The notes: generated from the sequence alone by a model not told the origin. A stretch of DNA of 64,000 bases from an uncultured Alphaproteobacteria bacterium (GCA_950054485.1 CATLPD010000001.1:372001-436000); one strand, 5' to 3'; shown: positions 41,864 to 52,379, counted from the first letter of the stretch. Numbers and translations: made by a program.

Positions 41864-43778
41864 CTTTTAAATGCGCGGCCTTAACACCTGTCAAGCGAAC
41901 GGCATTTTCAACGATATGCGATGCATTCAAACCTGCGACATCATACATTTTCGATGGGCTGTCCTGATCGATATAAATATCGGGCAGGGTCATCGTTTGA
42001 ATGTTCAGACCTTTTGATACCAGACCTTCACGATTGTAAAGATCCATCACATATGATCCGAATCCGCCGATTGAACCTTCCTCGATCGTGATCATCGCCT
42101 TGTGGTTTTTCGCAATGCGGATCAGGTTTTCCGCATCCAAAGGCTTTGCAAAACGGGCATCAAATACAGTTACGGACAGACCCAAATTAACCAGCGTCTC
42201 GCGTGCTTTCAGACATTCACCTAAACGGCCACCATAATTAATCAGGGCAATGTCATCGCCCTCGAACAGGAAACGGCCTTTACCGATCTCCAGAATTTTC
42301 GGGGTCTTTGGAATTTGTACGCCTAGGCCTTCACCGCGCGGATATCTGAAGGCGATCGGCCCGTCATCATAGGCCGCAGCCGTACGTGTCATCGCTGCCA
42401 ATTCGGCCTCGTCACCCGCTGCCATCAAAACCATATTCGGTAAACACCCAAGATATGCGGTATCAAATGCGCCTGCATGTGTTGCGCCATCCGCGCCAAC
42501 CAAGCCCGCACGATCGATTGCAAAGCGAACCGGAATATTTTGCAAGGCGACATCATGGACAACCTGATCATATCCGCGTTGCAAAAACGTTGAATAAATC
42601 GTCGCAAAGGGTTTCATGCCTTCGGCAGCCATACCCGCGGCAAAGGTCACAGCATGCTGTTCGGCAATCCCAACATCAAACATGCGATCGGGGAATGCGG
42701 CGCCAAATTTATCAAGGCCTGTGCCTGACGGCATCGCGCCTGTAACGGCGACAATTCTGTCATCTTCACGTGCATCGGCAATCAGCTGGTTTGCAAAAAC
42801 GGATGTATAGGATGGAATATCAGATTTTGTCTTATTCTGCGCCCCTGTTTCAACATCGAATTTTGAAACACCGTGCATTTTACAGCTGGCGGCTTCGGCC
42901 GGGGCGTACCCCTTGCCTTTTTGTGTACGTACGTGTATCAAAACGGGCCCCATATCCGCCGTATCACGCACATTTTTCAAAACAGGGACCAGCTGGTCCA
43001 GATCGTGCCCATCAATCGGCCCGATGTAATAAAAGCCCATTTCTTCGAAAATTGTGCCCTCGGTCAAGGCGCCGCGGGCGTATTCCTCGGCCCGTTTTGC
43101 CGCGCGCTCCATCGGAGCAGGCAGGCGGTTTGTAACTTTTTTGGCAACTTCGCGTAAATCACGATAGGGGCGCGATGATGTCAGGCGCGCCAGATATCGA
43201 TGCAATGCGCCCACGGGCGGCGCAATCGACATTTCATTGTCATTCAGGATAACGATCAGATTTTGTTTCAGTACCCCGGCGTTATTCATCGCCTCGTAGG
43301 CCATACCGGCTGTCATCGCACCATCCCCAATGACAGCTATGACATTCTTCGGGTTATTTTGCAGATCGGATGCAACCGCCATCCCCAAACCTGCCGAAAT
43401 CGAGGTCGAAGAATGCGCCGCACCAAAGGGATCATATTCAGATTCGCTGCGTTTGGTAAAACCGGACAGCCCGCCGCCCTGACGCAGGGTTTTCATGCGG
43501 TCTTTACGGCCTGTCAGAATTTTATGCGGATAACATTGGTGGGATACGTCCCAAATCAAACGATCATTCGGGGTATCGAAAATATGATGCAGGGCAACCG
43601 TCAGCTCGACAACGCCCAGTCCCGCGCCCAGATGGCCGCCCGTCACAGAAACGGCATCAATCATCGTATCGCGTACGTCATCCGCCAGTGATTTTAAATC
43701 ATCGCGGGATAAATCCTTGATATCGGCGGGCAGGTTTACGCGGTCCAGAACAGGTGTGTTTTTATTATCTTTTTGCAT
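41856..43778 (-). CDS. dxs: 1-deoxy-D-xylulose-5-phosphate synthase
   Basis: Dxs condenses pyruvate with glyceraldehyde-3-phosphate using thiamine diphosphate, the first step of the MEP isoprenoid pathway. [20 protein letters not shown] at the start, the TPP motif [32 protein letters not shown], the second-domain [10 protein letters not shown] and [17 protein letters not shown], and a transketolase C-terminal domain are all present. At 640 residues it is full length. A TTGCAT/TTATGT promoter-like pair lies about 20-50 bases before the start. Structured element B separates it from ispA upstream on the same strand. Confidence 0.96.
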   Translation of the reverse strand: MQKDNKNTPVLDRVNLPADIKDLSRDDLKSLADDVRDTMIDAVSVTGGHLGAGLGVVELTVALHHIFDTPNDRLIWDVSHQCYPHKILTGRKDRMKTLRQGGGLSGFTKRSESEYDPFGAAHSSTSISAGLGMAVASDLQNNPKNVIAVIGDGAMTAGMAYEAMNNAGVLKQNLIVILNDNEMSIAPPVGALHRYLARLTSSRPYRDLREVAKKVTNRLPAPMERAAKRAEEYARGALTEGTIFEEMGFYYIGPIDGHDLDQLVPVLKNVRDTADMGPVLIHVRTQKGKGYAPAEAASCKMHGVSKFDVETGAQNKTKSDIPSYTSVFANQLIADAREDDRIVAVTGAMPSGTGLDKFGAAFPDRMFDVGIAEQHAVTFAAGMAAEGMKPFATIYSTFLQRGYDQVVHDVALQNIPVRFAIDRAGLVGADGATHAGAFDTAYLGCLPNMVLMAAGDEAELAAMTRTAAAYDDGPIAFRYPRGEGLGVQIPKTPKILEIGKGRFLFEGDDIALINYGGRLGECLKARETLVNLGLSVTVFDARFAKPLDAENLIRIAKNHKAMITIEEGSIGGFGSYVMDLYNREGLVSKGLNIQTMTLPDIYIDQDSPSKMYDVAGLNASHIVENAVRLTGVKAAHLKAI

Positions 43779-43851
43779 GTGTTGAACATAATCCGATTCA
43801 GCCCCAAATGCAATTTATAAATTTTAAATTTGTAATAGAGAGTATTTGTGT

Positions 43852-43917
43852 AGGACTAAGTAAGGAGCGACGACGTGTATGACTTATACACGAGGCGCGA
43901 ACTGATGACGTCATGCG
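43852..43917. repeat. Dispersed structured element, copy B
   Basis: Lies between ispA and dxs. Its centre is a hairpin GTGTAT-GACTT-ATACAC preceded by GCGACGAC and followed by AGGCGCG; further out is the self-complementary TGACGTCA. It shares GACGAYGTGTAT, ATACAC and an ATGACG stretch with copy C, and the layout with copy A. It may be in the ispA 3' UTR. Confidence 0.5.
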
Positions 43918-43931
43918 GAAATAATCGAATA

Positions 43932-44843
43932 TTACTGACGGCGAGCAAGAACGTAATCAGCCACATCGCATAACATGTTACCACGGCCACCATCAAAACA
44001 ACGCAAATGGCGTTTCGCCTGTGCGCTCAACATTTCAGCGCGGCTGCGTGCAGCTTCAAGACCCAGTTCGGTGACGAATGTCGCCTTGCCGGCATCGGCA
44101 TCTTTACCTGTGTCTTTGCCCATCTCGATGGCATTGCCTTCAACATCCAACAGGTCATCTGTCACCTGGAATGCCAGACCCAGATCCTGCGCATAATTAC
44201 GCAGCGCCTGACGGTGTGCAGGGTTGGCTTTACCCAATATCGCGCCCGCCTCGCAACAAAATGAAATCAGCTTGCCTGTTTTCAGGCGTTGCAGGCGGCT
44301 GATGGTACCGATATCAAAGCTTTCACCCTCGGCAATTAAATCCAGCATCTGTCCGCCAACCATACCGTGCGGGCCGGCAGCGCTGGCCAGTTCTTTGACC
44401 AGTTCGACACGTACGCGCGGGTCGGCGTGTGTTTCCTCGTCTGCCAGAACCTCGAAGGCCATCGTCAACAGCGCATCACCTGCCAGAATGGCAGTTGCAT
44501 CATCATAGGCTTTGTGAAGAGATGGTTTACCGCGGCGTTTGTCTGCATCATCCATCGCCGGCAAATCATCATGAATCAGGGAATAGCTGTGCACCAGTTC
44601 AATCGCTGCACCCACACGGCGCGCGCGCATTTCATCAACACCGAACAATTTGGCACCCTGCAACACCAGAAACGGGCGCAGACGTTTACCGCCGTTTAAA
44701 ACGCCATATCGCATCGCTTCAAACAGGGGCTGTTCGGCAAGATCGGATTCGGGCAGCAAATGTTTCAACGTCTTGTTGATTTTTTCGCGGCAGGCGTCCA
44801 TTTCCTGTTGAAGTTCGGGGCTGGCTATCCGTGGTGAAGGCAT
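43932..44843 (-). CDS. ispA: Polyprenyl synthetase, farnesyl diphosphate synthase type
   Basis: Builds farnesyl (or geranyl) diphosphate from IPP and DMAPP. The first Asp-rich motif is IHDDLPAMDDADKRRGKPS, with the two residues between the Asp pairs typical of short-chain bacterial enzymes. The second motif is FQVTDDLLDVEG. GGKRLRPFLVLQ near the start binds IPP. Length is 303 residues. It is transcribed towards dxs, and xseB lies just upstream, the common xseB-ispA-dxs order of proteobacteria. Confidence 0.94.
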   Translation of the reverse strand: MPSPRIASPELQQEMDACREKINKTLKHLLPESDLAEQPLFEAMRYGVLNGGKRLRPFLVLQGAKLFGVDEMRARRVGAAIELVHSYSLIHDDLPAMDDADKRRGKPSLHKAYDDATAILAGDALLTMAFEVLADEETHADPRVRVELVKELASAAGPHGMVGGQMLDLIAEGESFDIGTISRLQRLKTGKLISFCCEAGAILGKANPAHRQALRNYAQDLGLAFQVTDDLLDVEGNAIEMGKDTGKDADAGKATFVTELGLEAARSRAEMLSAQAKRHLRCFDGGRGNMLCDVADYVLARRQ

Positions 44844-44931
44844 TTTATGTATCCCTTAAAAAGATGTGACAATTAATCTTGCCAATAGTTATACCCCAAA
44901 AGCAGGGCGAATTCTATCCCCGTATTGTGCT

Positions 44932-45162
44932 TTATGCATCCAGCGGTTCGGTTTTAACCTGTCCTGCACCATCAAGCGAGATTTTCTCGATTCTGGCCTC
45001 GGCCTCTTTCAGTTTGTCCTCGCAAAATTTGCGAAGAGCAACGCCGCGTTCGTATATCTTGATTGAATTTTCAAGGTCACCCTGACCTGATTCCAGCTGG
45101 GCGACGATTTTTTCCAATTCGCCGAGGGCGGTTTCGAAATTCATGTCTTTTTGTTCTGTCAT
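44932..45162 (-). CDS. xseB: Exodeoxyribonuclease VII small subunit
   Basis: A 76-residue helical subunit that joins XseA to degrade single-stranded DNA. FETALGELEKIVAQLESGQGDLENSIKIYERGVALRKFCEDKL is the typical two-helix pattern (positions about 8-50). It sits upstream of ispA and dxs on the same strand, as in many proteobacteria, and starts 12 bases after the stop of a small lipoprotein gene. Confidence 0.92.
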   Translation of the reverse strand: MTEQKDMNFETALGELEKIVAQLESGQGDLENSIKIYERGVALRKFCEDKLKEAEARIEKISLDGAGQVKTEPLDA

Positions 45163-45174
45163 ATCGTTATATCC

Positions 45175-45642
45175 TTATTCGGGAAAGCCATAGATGACTT
45201 TGATTTTACCGGACTGTTCGGGCGATGTAATCGGAATGGATTGTTCTAGCTCCTCGGTGGCAAGGCCATAGCCGTTTGCCTTGACTTCAATATTTGCGAA
45301 AAATTCGCGGCGCTGGATGACATTTTCATCCTGATCCAATATCACAGCCGTATATGGCACACGCAATTTGGCCCCTTCAGCCGCCGTTTTATCGGATGAT
45401 TTCGCCACAACCGAGAATACCGTTTTCAGCATCACTTCCGTTTCTGACGGGAAACGGCATGATCCGTTCAGACCTGTCATCGCAACGTCATAGCTGACAC
45501 CGTCATGGGTAAAGGCGCTGCGGTCCAGCCCACGCAAAAATCCCGTATCAGGGCATGAAAATCCCTGTATATCTTTCAGGCCTGTTACAGTCGTACAAGA
45601 CACACAGAAAACGGCGCATATAATCCAGATCAGATGTTTCAT
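45175..45642 (-). CDS. Orphan lipoprotein
   Basis: A 155-residue protein with a lipoprotein signal ([16 protein letters not shown]), in which FCVSC fits a lipobox. The mature part is beta-rich: [36 protein letters not shown] and [12 protein letters not shown]. Two further Cys (GFSCPDTGF and GSCRFPS) could form a disulfide. Alphaproteobacteria often carry a similar-sized lipoprotein near xseB, but no named family is claimed. It probably leads the xseB-ispA transcript and is divergent from ispH, with only 43 bases between the two starts. Confidence 0.72.
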   Translation of the reverse strand: MKHLIWIICAVFCVSCTTVTGLKDIQGFSCPDTGFLRGLDRSAFTHDGVSYDVAMTGLNGSCRFPSETEVMLKTVFSVVAKSSDKTAAEGAKLRVPYTAVILDQDENVIQRREFFANIEVKANGYGLATEELEQSIPITSPEQSGKIKVIYGFPE

Positions 45643-45685
45643 AGGCTTTTACTTTCCTTTGGTTTGGCAGTATACTGCCGAAATC

Positions 45686-46630
45686 ATGAAAAAGCCAGAG
45701 TTGAAAATATACCTAGCCAACCCGCGCGGTTTTTGCGCCGGCGTTGACCGTGCGATTGAAATCGTTAAAAAGGCCCTCGATAAATATGGCGCGCCCGTCT
45801 ATGTGCGCCATGAAATCGTGCATAACCAGCATGTCTTACAGGACCTTCGCGCACGCGGCGCCATTTTTGTCAAAGAACTGGACGAGGTTCCGGATGACGC
45901 GCCCGTTATCTTTTCTGCCCACGGCGTGCCGAAATCGGTACCGAATGCGGCCGCTGCCCGTAAAATGCTATTTATCGATGCGACCTGCCCATTGGTCAGC
46001 AAAGTCCACCGCGAATCCGAACGCCATTTCAAAGACGGTCATCATGTAATTTTGATCGGTCATGCGGGCCATCCCGAAGTGATCGGCACAATGGGGCAAA
46101 TCCCGAAAGGGCAAATGAGCCTTGTCGAAACCGTCGATGATGTGAACAGCCTTCAGATTGATGCCGGCCAGCCGCTGGCCTATGTGACGCAGACCACCTT
46201 GTCCGTTGACGATACGGCCGATATCATTGACGCCCTGCAGGCGCGTTTTCCGCATATTCACGGCCCGAAAAAAGAAGATATCTGTTATGCCACAACCAAC
46301 CGCCAGTCAGCCGTCAAAGATATGGCAGAAAACTGCGATGTCATGTTCGTAGTCGGCGCGCCGAATTCATCGAATTCAAACCGCCTGGTCGAAGTCGCAC
46401 TGAATTACGGCAGTCCACGCGCAGCCTTGGTGCAATCGGCTGATGAAGTTGATTGGAATGAATATAAGGACATTCAAACTTTGGGCCTGACAGCTGGCGC
46501 CTCTGCCCCAGAACATCTGGTGCAGGGCATTATTGAATCAGCCCGGCTGCATTATACTGTCTCAGTCGTAACCCTGACCACGGCGGAGGAGAATATTACC
46601 TTTAAGCTGCCGCGCGTCTTATCTTCTTGA
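45686..46630 (+). CDS. ispH: 4-hydroxy-3-methylbut-2-enyl diphosphate reductase IspH
   Basis: The last enzyme of the MEP pathway, an Fe-S protein that makes IPP and DMAPP. The three cluster cysteines are visible: [23 protein letters not shown] and [11 protein letters not shown]. The substrate residues EIVHN, HGVP, HAGHPEV and [11 protein letters not shown] are also present. ATG 45686 is chosen because the family starts with a short [11 protein letters not shown]; the upstream start at 45659 lacks support. Length is 314 residues. It is divergent from the xseB-ispA genes. Confidence 0.95.
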   Translation: MKKPELKIYLANPRGFCAGVDRAIEIVKKALDKYGAPVYVRHEIVHNQHVLQDLRARGAIFVKELDEVPDDAPVIFSAHGVPKSVPNAAAARKMLFIDATCPLVSKVHRESERHFKDGHHVILIGHAGHPEVIGTMGQIPKGQMSLVETVDDVNSLQIDAGQPLAYVTQTTLSVDDTADIIDALQARFPHIHGPKKEDICYATTNRQSAVKDMAENCDVMFVVGAPNSSNSNRLVEVALNYGSPRAALVQSADEVDWNEYKDIQTLGLTAGASAPEHLVQGIIESARLHYTVSVVTLTTAEENITFKLPRVLSS

Positions 46631-46690
46631 CGTTCAGATTATTTGCTATTAAACATATTCTGTTCAATGTATTTTTTAAGGAGTATTGAT

Positions 46691-47077
46691 ATGTCAGAAA
46701 CCCAAATGATTGAAAGCACAGATACATCCGCCGTGAAAAAGCCGGGGCTGCGCGCACAATTTAAAAAAGCCATGCCGGTTACATATTTTGTAACAAAATG
46801 GGGGGGCATTACAACAGCGGGCGTTTCAGGTGTAACCGGAATCGTAACAACTTTGGCCATGGCCGGCGCCGGTGCAGGCATAATGTCAGCCGTTGGCGGT
46901 TTGATGATGGGCGGCGTTGTCGCCCTTGGCCTCGGCTTGCAGGTTTTATTGCCTGCCATGGTCATGTTTGCTGCAGGTGAATCCCTGATTCGTTATGGCA
47001 TCAACAGCAATTCAAAACAGGAAAAGCCGGCCGAGCCGCAAATTAAAAAACCTGTTGCCAAACCACAAATCGCTTAG
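46691..47077 (+). CDS. Orphan Gly/Ala-rich membrane protein, first of a pair
   Basis: A 128-residue protein with a polar N-terminus (MSETQMIESTDTSAVKKPGLRAQFKKA) and a very Gly/Ala/Val-rich hydrophobic region (about 39-105) that could form two or three helices. The C-terminal tail (KQEKPAEPQIKKPVAKPQ) is Lys/Pro-rich. AAGGAG lies 7 bases before ATG 46691. The next gene has the same plan (MTDTKVQNTGLRAKFKQVAP), so the two are paralogs. The function is unknown; repeated glycine suggests a packed hairpin. Confidence 0.63.
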   Translation: MSETQMIESTDTSAVKKPGLRAQFKKAMPVTYFVTKWGGITTAGVSGVTGIVTTLAMAGAGAGIMSAVGGLMMGGVVALGLGLQVLLPAMVMFAAGESLIRYGINSNSKQEKPAEPQIKKPVAKPQIA

Positions 47078-47096
47078 GCTTGTAACGGATAAAAAC

Positions 47097-47486
47097 ATGA
47101 CAGATACAAAAGTACAAAATACCGGTCTGCGCGCAAAATTCAAACAAGTCGCACCAACAACAGCCGGAATGCTAAACAGAGCCGTTCCCAACAGTATATT
47201 CCTGACGGGTACACTGACAGCCGTTGGTGCCGTTGGCGGATTTATCGCCCCTAGCACAACATTTACAGCTGCCAGCGCCGCTATGTTGGGTGCCGCATCG
47301 TTCTTTGCCTTTGGTGTTGCCCTTTCAATCGCAATTGTTGGCTGTTCTCTGGCCATTTGCACACCATTGGAACTGGGGCTTCGCAGCAAATTTGCACGCG
47401 AAACGGCACAAAAGATCAAGACTTCGGTTATAAAGTCTAAGCCGGCGACAAAGAATACAAAACCCGGCACCCCAGCTGCGGCATAA
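47097..47486 (+). CDS. Orphan Gly/Ala-rich membrane protein, second of a pair
   Basis: A 129-residue protein starting MTDTKVQNTGLRAKFKQ, matching its upstream neighbour in N-terminus, membrane region (about residues 36-100) and Lys/Pro-rich tail (KPATKNTKPGTPAAA). ATG 47097 gives this alignment and is preferred to a longer start overlapping the first gene. It lies 19 bases after its paralog and is followed by a terminator, so the two form a bicistronic unit. Confidence 0.63.
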   Translation: MTDTKVQNTGLRAKFKQVAPTTAGMLNRAVPNSIFLTGTLTAVGAVGGFIAPSTTFTAASAAMLGAASFFAFGVALSIAIVGCSLAICTPLELGLRSKFARETAQKIKTSVIKSKPATKNTKPGTPAAA

Positions 47487-47510
47487 AATACAAACTGATA
47501 CAATATATAA

Positions 47511-47544
47511 GCGGGCCGGGAATTAAAATCTTCGGCCTGTTTTT
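47511..47544 (+). terminator. Terminator after the membrane-protein pair
   Basis: CGGGCCG (47512-47518) pairs with CGGCCTG (47533-47539) around a 14-base loop, followed by five T. Confidence 0.7.
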
Positions 47545-47611
47545 ACAGCTTTGATTTGCTTTATGTAAATTGTTGTGCTATCATTTTTGAAACAGCTATC
47601 AGGATAACGAC

Positions 47612-48241
47612 ATGCCAATCGACTACGAAAAACTTGAAGACAATCTTAAACTTGATCCCGCCGGCGAATTGCTGACCGCTATTCAGGAAAAAAATATAGC
47701 GCTGGTGCGTGAAATTCTAAAATATGACCCGAACCTTATGGTCGAGGCACCCGCGAATAACAATTTTAATATCCGACTTGGATCAGAGGTCTATATACAA
47801 GCCGTGAAAGACTGCATCATGAACGAGACCTATATCACCGCAGGCGAAATTCTGGAAGCGGCAGAACCGCTGCTTACTTATAACCAGTTGTTTCTTCTGG
47901 CGGGCGGCATCGTCGATCAATTAAAAGTGGATTGCAAAGATCCGAAATCAGCAGCCGCATGCCTCGGTCAGATTACCTATATGATGAGCAATTTAAAGCA
48001 CGATAACCCGTCACTTGCATGCTTTACGCAGGTTTCGCGCGCGAAAGATCCGAGAAAACAGGCAAAGGAAATCAAACCGACACTGGATTGGCAAAATCAG
48101 AAAATGAAAATGCTGCGCGAAAAAAAGCTGCCGTGGTATAAGCTTGAAATCGGTAAGGCCAAAGTAACGAGCATTTCTGAGGCTTGGACGAAAAAACAGG
48201 CCCGCCGTTCCGGACAACCACCGTCTTTCCGCGGACATTGA
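47612..48241 (+). CDS. Orphan protein with an ankyrin-like N-terminus
   Basis: A 209-residue soluble protein. LLTAIQEKNIALVREILKYDPN at about residues 20-41 looks like one ankyrin-type helix pair, but the rest does not repeat clearly. The C-terminus is basic (KLEIGKAKVTSISEAWTKKQARRSG). No signal peptide or catalytic motif was seen. A promoter-like TTGCTT and TATCAT pair at 17-base spacing lies shortly upstream, with GGATAACGAC before the ATG. thrB follows 42 bases later. Confidence 0.6.
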   Translation: MPIDYEKLEDNLKLDPAGELLTAIQEKNIALVREILKYDPNLMVEAPANNNFNIRLGSEVYIQAVKDCIMNETYITAGEILEAAEPLLTYNQLFLLAGGIVDQLKVDCKDPKSAAACLGQITYMMSNLKHDNPSLACFTQVSRAKDPRKQAKEIKPTLDWQNQKMKMLREKKLPWYKLEIGKAKVTSISEAWTKKQARRSGQPPSFRGH

Positions 48242-48283
48242 TTTCAGGCTTGCCTTTTAACGGCTTTGTTCCTAGCCTTTGGT

Positions 48284-49225
48284 ATGGCTGTTTTTACCAA
48301 CATTACATTGGATGATGCACAAGGGTTTTGCGCCCGCTATCCTGATATCGACGCAATTAGCTCTATCCAACCGATTGCGGAGGGGACGGATAATTCAAAT
48401 TTTATTCTAGAAACCGACACCCGGAAATACATCCTGACGATTTTTGAAGGACGCATCCCCGCCACAGACTTGCCTGCAATGTTTGATTTTGCGCAACAGC
48501 TTTCTTCTGTTGTTCCAACCCCGATTGTCTATCGCGATAAAAACGGGGAACAGCTGAATGTTTTAAAAGACAAGCCCGCGGCCCTTATCTCGTTTTTAAG
48601 TGGTAAATCCTGCAATACACCCGAAGAAAGTCACTGTCACCAATTGGGGCAAATGCTCGGCAAAATGCACAGCGTAAAGATTGCATCGGACTTGCACCCA
48701 AATCCGCTGTCTGTTCAAAAATGGCATGAATTATATCGGGATAATGTCGTTGTTATCCAAAAACATGGCGCAGGTAAATTGATTGAAAGACTGATGGCGC
48801 GTATTGACGCTGAATGGCCCAAGGATGAAATTCCCTATGGCCCGATTCATGCCGATATTTTCCCTGATAATGTCTTTTTTGAAAGCGGGCACATCAGCGG
48901 TCTAATTGATTTTTATTTTTCATGTCGGGATTTTTATATCTATGACCTGATGCTGGCGCTGAACGCCTGGTGTTTTGATGCAAAGGGCTCTGCCCAGGGC
49001 CCGCTTATCCGCACCTTCCTTCAGGCCTATACAGACGAACGCCGCCTGAACAATGCGGAGCACGAATATCTATCATTGATGGGGCAGGCCGCCGCCCTTC
49101 GTATTGCCCTGACACGCTTTCGCGATCTTGAAAAGCCCGGTCATTTCACCCCGCGCGATCCGATGGCCTATGTCAATATCATTAAATTTTATCAGCAAAA
49201 CGAAATTCGGGATTATCTATCATGA
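48284..49225 (+). CDS. thrB: Homoserine kinase, ThrB of the APH-fold type
   Basis: Phosphorylates homoserine on the way to threonine. The protein starts [20 protein letters not shown] and has the family entry [15 protein letters not shown], then YILTIFEGR. The phosphotransfer loop is [12 protein letters not shown], with the metal Asp in LIDFYFSC. This is the aminoglycoside-phosphotransferase-like form usual in alphaproteobacteria, not the GHMP kinase form. Length is 313 residues. The stop overlaps the rnhA start by 4 bases (ATGA), the common thrB-rnhA pairing. Confidence 0.92.
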   Translation: MAVFTNITLDDAQGFCARYPDIDAISSIQPIAEGTDNSNFILETDTRKYILTIFEGRIPATDLPAMFDFAQQLSSVVPTPIVYRDKNGEQLNVLKDKPAALISFLSGKSCNTPEESHCHQLGQMLGKMHSVKIASDLHPNPLSVQKWHELYRDNVVVIQKHGAGKLIERLMARIDAEWPKDEIPYGPIHADIFPDNVFFESGHISGLIDFYFSCRDFYIYDLMLALNAWCFDAKGSAQGPLIRTFLQAYTDERRLNNAEHEYLSLMGQAAALRIALTRFRDLEKPGHFTPRDPMAYVNIIKFYQQNEIRDYLS

Positions 49226-49656
49226 CAAAACGGGTCGAACTATATACGGACGGGGCCTGTTCGGGCAACCCCGGCCCCGGCGGATGGGGTACAATTTTAC
49301 GTTTCGGCGATGTTGAAAAAGAACTTTCCGGCGGCGAGGCTGAAACCACCAATAACCGTATGGAGCTGACCGCTGTGATCAAGGGCCTTGAAGCCCTGAC
49401 ACGCCCCTGTCCTGTCACAATCTATACCGACAGCAAATATGTGATGGATGGCGCCACAAAATGGCTGGAAGGCTGGGTGAAAAAGGGTTGGAAAACCGCA
49501 TCAAAGAAAAAAGTCAAAAATCAGGACTTGTGGGAAATATTATACCAGATCTTGAAAACACATGATATTTCATGGCAATGGGTCAAGGGCCACAGCGGAC
49601 ATCCTGAAAACGAACGCGCTGACGCGCTGGCACGCCAATATCAGGAAAGTCTTTAA
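49222..49656 (+). CDS. rnhA: Ribonuclease HI
   Basis: Cleaves RNA in RNA-DNA hybrids. The four catalytic acids are all visible: [39 protein letters not shown] and ERADALAR. The basic handle region reads [20 protein letters not shown], and [11 protein letters not shown] carries the flexible His. Length is 144 residues. It is translationally coupled to thrB. Confidence 0.96.
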   Translation: MTKRVELYTDGACSGNPGPGGWGTILRFGDVEKELSGGEAETTNNRMELTAVIKGLEALTRPCPVTIYTDSKYVMDGATKWLEGWVKKGWKTASKKKVKNQDLWEILYQILKTHDISWQWVKGHSGHPENERADALARQYQESL

Positions 49657-49679
49657 AGTACCACATAGTCTTTAATTAT

Positions 49680-49708
49680 TTGACATAACAATAAATCTCG
49701 TGTATTGT
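49680..49708 (+). promoter_or_regulatory. Near-consensus promoter for the orphan at 49745
   Basis: TTGACA, 17-base spacer beginning TAACA, and TATTGT, about 36 bases before the ATG at 49745. Confidence 0.78.
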
Positions 49709-49744
49709 ACCTATGAAGAAATAGATATGTTACGGAGATTCGAA

Positions 49745-50338
49745 ATGCCGAAAAAGAAAAAAGCCATTACCGATAAAGGCCTCGCCCTGATCATGAATGC
49801 GGCAGCGCAGGAACAACAAAAAAAACAGCGTGAAGCTGACGAATTAAGCACCGAACAGCATAATCTGGCCAAAGATTTTTCGGCCTTGGAAAGCTTTCAA
49901 AAACTGCAAAAAGAGATACTACCCTACCTCAGCGCTTATTTATACGCCGCACGCATAACGCAAATTACAAAGCTTAGCGATGACAAGCAGTTTGATCTAT
50001 GGGCTGACACAGAAAACGATACCGCAGCAATCGCTGTACGTATCAGCCACTCTGACTATTTCGTTTTCGGTGTCTGCAGTGACGGATATTACAAACATAA
50101 AAAGCCTTCAACACCGCAATATCTTTCAACCAGCGACCTGAAAAAGCCTGAATCCGGCGAATTTTTTGAGGTCTCGGATATATACGAGGATATCGGCTGC
50201 CGTCTGGAAAATAAACACGACCAAAGCTTCAAAGACTATTTTGAAAAATATATTCAAAGTAACGGAAAATGCCTGTTCACACATCAACAGGATGTATCAC
50301 CGAAATTAAGAAAGCATAATCACGCGCGTCCGCAGTAA
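49745..50338 (+). CDS. Orphan 197-residue soluble protein
   Basis: Starts MPKKKKAITDKGLALIMNAA, then a Gln/Lys/Glu-rich probable coiled coil (residues about 22-55) and an alpha/beta domain (FDLWADTENDTAAIAVRISHSDYFVFGVCSDGYY). Two cysteines lie near the end (DIGCRLEN and GKCLFTHQ). GGAG lies 8 bases before ATG 49745. It has its own near-consensus promoter and ends 7 bases from the convergent PBP1a end. It has no recognised family. Confidence 0.65.
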   Translation: MPKKKKAITDKGLALIMNAAAQEQQKKQREADELSTEQHNLAKDFSALESFQKLQKEILPYLSAYLYAARITQITKLSDDKQFDLWADTENDTAAIAVRISHSDYFVFGVCSDGYYKHKKPSTPQYLSTSDLKKPESGEFFEVSDIYEDIGCRLENKHDQSFKDYFEKYIQSNGKCLFTHQQDVSPKLRKHNHARPQ

Positions 50339-50345
50339 TTTCTGC

Positions 50346-52379
50346 CTAATCGTTATAATTGACATCACCTGCAGGCGCGGATTGCACTTCAACTTCCTCG
50401 CCGAAAATTTCGCGCGTCTCTGTTTTAACATCGTCGCCGCCATAATTGCGATTCCCGCCTGCCGTGCGACTGTCACCGCCCCAGCTGTGGATCATACGGT
50501 CAAACAGGCCGATAGACCCCCAGCCTTGTGATGTCATATCACGGTAGTTCACAGGACGTGTCTGTAACGTATCACGCATGATCGCATGCCACAGGCGGGC
50601 AGGCTCGCTGCCGCCGGTCACGCTTTTCATCGGTCTGTTATTGTCATTCCCCATCCAGACACCCAGAACATAACCATTCGCATAGCCGATAAACAGGGCA
50701 TCTTTATAATTCTGGCTGGTTCCGGTTTTACCACCCTGATCGGCAACATCTGTCAAATAAGCCGCACGCCCCGTGCCGTTCTGAACAACACCGCGCATCA
50801 TATATTTCATATCCCGCATCAGCGAACTTGAAAAAACCCGTGGGCCCATTGCATCAGCGCCACGCTGATAAACCAAACGCCCGCCCTTGTCCTTAATCCG
50901 CAAAATCGTTTTCGGGTAAACTGCACGCCCGCCGTTTGCAATCACAGCATAGGCCGCTGTCATTTCGATCAGGCGTGTTTCGCTGGCACCAAGGGCGCTG
51001 GCCAGCTCGGGCTTGATATCGCTTGTGATGCCCAGATTGCGGGCTGTTTCGATCACGTTGGCCATACCGGCATCTTCTGCCAATCTGACAGCAGCCGTAT
51101 TCAATGATCGCATCAGCGCCTCTGAGATTGGAACCTCGCCGTAATATTTATTGCCGAAATTCTGCGGTCTGTATTTTCCGCTTTCAAAGGGGGAATCCCA
51201 GACCAATGTTGAGGGGCTATGCCCGCGCTGCAGGGCCGCCAGATAAACAACAGGTTTGAATGATGATCCGGGTTGGCGCATCGCCTGCACCGCACGATTA
51301 TATTGACTGGCCGCATAGGATTTACCACCGATCAACATACGGACCGTACCGTCATATTCCATCAGAACCGCAGCTACCTGACCGATATTTTTCCCTGTTG
51401 CGCGCGTTTCGAACAGATCCTGGATATGTTTTTGCGCGATTTCATACAGTTTCGGGTCATGTGCCGTATAAATATTCATCCCGTCTGGCACGCGTGTTGT
51501 ATAATTGCCGATCTGGTCCAAAACCCAATCGGTGTAATAATGGGGCAATGCATCCTCGCTCAGCTCCAGCGATCGGGCTTTGCGGTTTTCCAACGCTTTT
51601 TTACCTGCCTGCAGTTCACTGTCGTCAATGTATCCCTCTTCCAACATCGCATCCAAAACCAGCGCTGCGCGTTCAGCTGATGCTTTCGGGTCCGCTTTCG
51701 GGTTTGTGCGCGATGGCGCCCGTAAACTTGCAGCCAGCATGGCTGATTCCGGCAAGGTTAATTGTTCGGGCTTTTTGCTGAAATAATGGTTGGCGGCCGC
51801 CGTAATACCATAAGCACCCGACCCGAAATAAACACGGTTCAGATAAGCCGTCAGGATTTCATCCTTTGTCAGTTTCGCTTCCAGCCACAGGGCCAACATG
51901 GCCTCCTGAATTTTACGGCTGATGGTCTTATCGGGCTCCAGAAACAGGTTCTTGGCAAGCTGCTGGGTCAATGTCGATCCGCCCTGTACAAAGCCGCCCT
52001 TGGCAACATTTGTCACCATCGCGCGGCTGATCCCCAGAATATCAACGCCCGGATGTTTGTAAAAACGGCGATCTTCAATCGAGATCACAGCTTCTTTTAA
52101 ATGGGTCGGCATCTTATCGACGACAACAGTTTCACCGCGCGCCTGACCGAATCTTGCAATACGAATATCATTGCGATCATAGATTTCAACGCCCGCATTC
52201 TGTTCAATGGTTTTGATGTCATCAATGTCAGGCAGCGTAATATAGTAATATGTGCCGATGAAAAAGGCGAAAATAATGCCCCATATGGCCGCCAATGACA
52301 TCAGCCGGAATAGGCGGCTGAACATCGAATCTTTGGTTTTATTTGTCTTTTTTGCAGGCTTTGACTTTTTTGCGGCCAT
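50346..52379 (-). CDS. mrcA: Penicillin-binding protein 1A-type bifunctional peptidoglycan synthase
   Basis: A class A PBP of 677 residues. A short basic cytoplasmic tail and a membrane helix (about 27-47) precede the glycosyltransferase GT51 domain: EDRRFYKHPGVD with its catalytic Glu, GGSTLTQQLAKNLFL, and KDEILTAYLNRVYFG. The transpeptidase follows with the active Ser in PGSSFKPVVYL, then SLN in LMRSLNTAAV and KTGTSQ. ATG 52379 is chosen as the start of the Lys-rich tail, and the ribosome-binding site is weak. It begins 1 base after the stop of a small exported-protein gene, so it shares a transcript with the two paralogs and probably the thiolase. Confidence 0.95.
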   Translation of the reverse strand: MAAKKSKPAKKTNKTKDSMFSRLFRLMSLAAIWGIIFAFFIGTYYYITLPDIDDIKTIEQNAGVEIYDRNDIRIARFGQARGETVVVDKMPTHLKEAVISIEDRRFYKHPGVDILGISRAMVTNVAKGGFVQGGSTLTQQLAKNLFLEPDKTISRKIQEAMLALWLEAKLTKDEILTAYLNRVYFGSGAYGITAAANHYFSKKPEQLTLPESAMLAASLRAPSRTNPKADPKASAERAALVLDAMLEEGYIDDSELQAGKKALENRKARSLELSEDALPHYYTDWVLDQIGNYTTRVPDGMNIYTAHDPKLYEIAQKHIQDLFETRATGKNIGQVAAVLMEYDGTVRMLIGGKSYAASQYNRAVQAMRQPGSSFKPVVYLAALQRGHSPSTLVWDSPFESGKYRPQNFGNKYYGEVPISEALMRSLNTAAVRLAEDAGMANVIETARNLGITSDIKPELASALGASETRLIEMTAAYAVIANGGRAVYPKTILRIKDKGGRLVYQRGADAMGPRVFSSSLMRDMKYMMRGVVQNGTGRAAYLTDVADQGGKTGTSQNYKDALFIGYANGYVLGVWMGNDNNRPMKSVTGGSEPARLWHAIMRDTLQTRPVNYRDMTSQGWGSIGLFDRMIHSWGGDSRTAGGNRNYGGDDVKTETREIFGEEVEVQSAPAGDVNYND

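Noticed and set aside
43200-43691. Plus-strand frame opposite dxs
   Set aside because: Antisense to well-conserved Dxs motifs, and rich in rare combinations typical of shadow frames.
46639-47503. Minus-strand frames opposite the Gly/Ala-rich pair
   Set aside because: The plus-strand genes have good ribosome-binding sites, matching N-termini and a terminator, whereas the minus frames have none of these.
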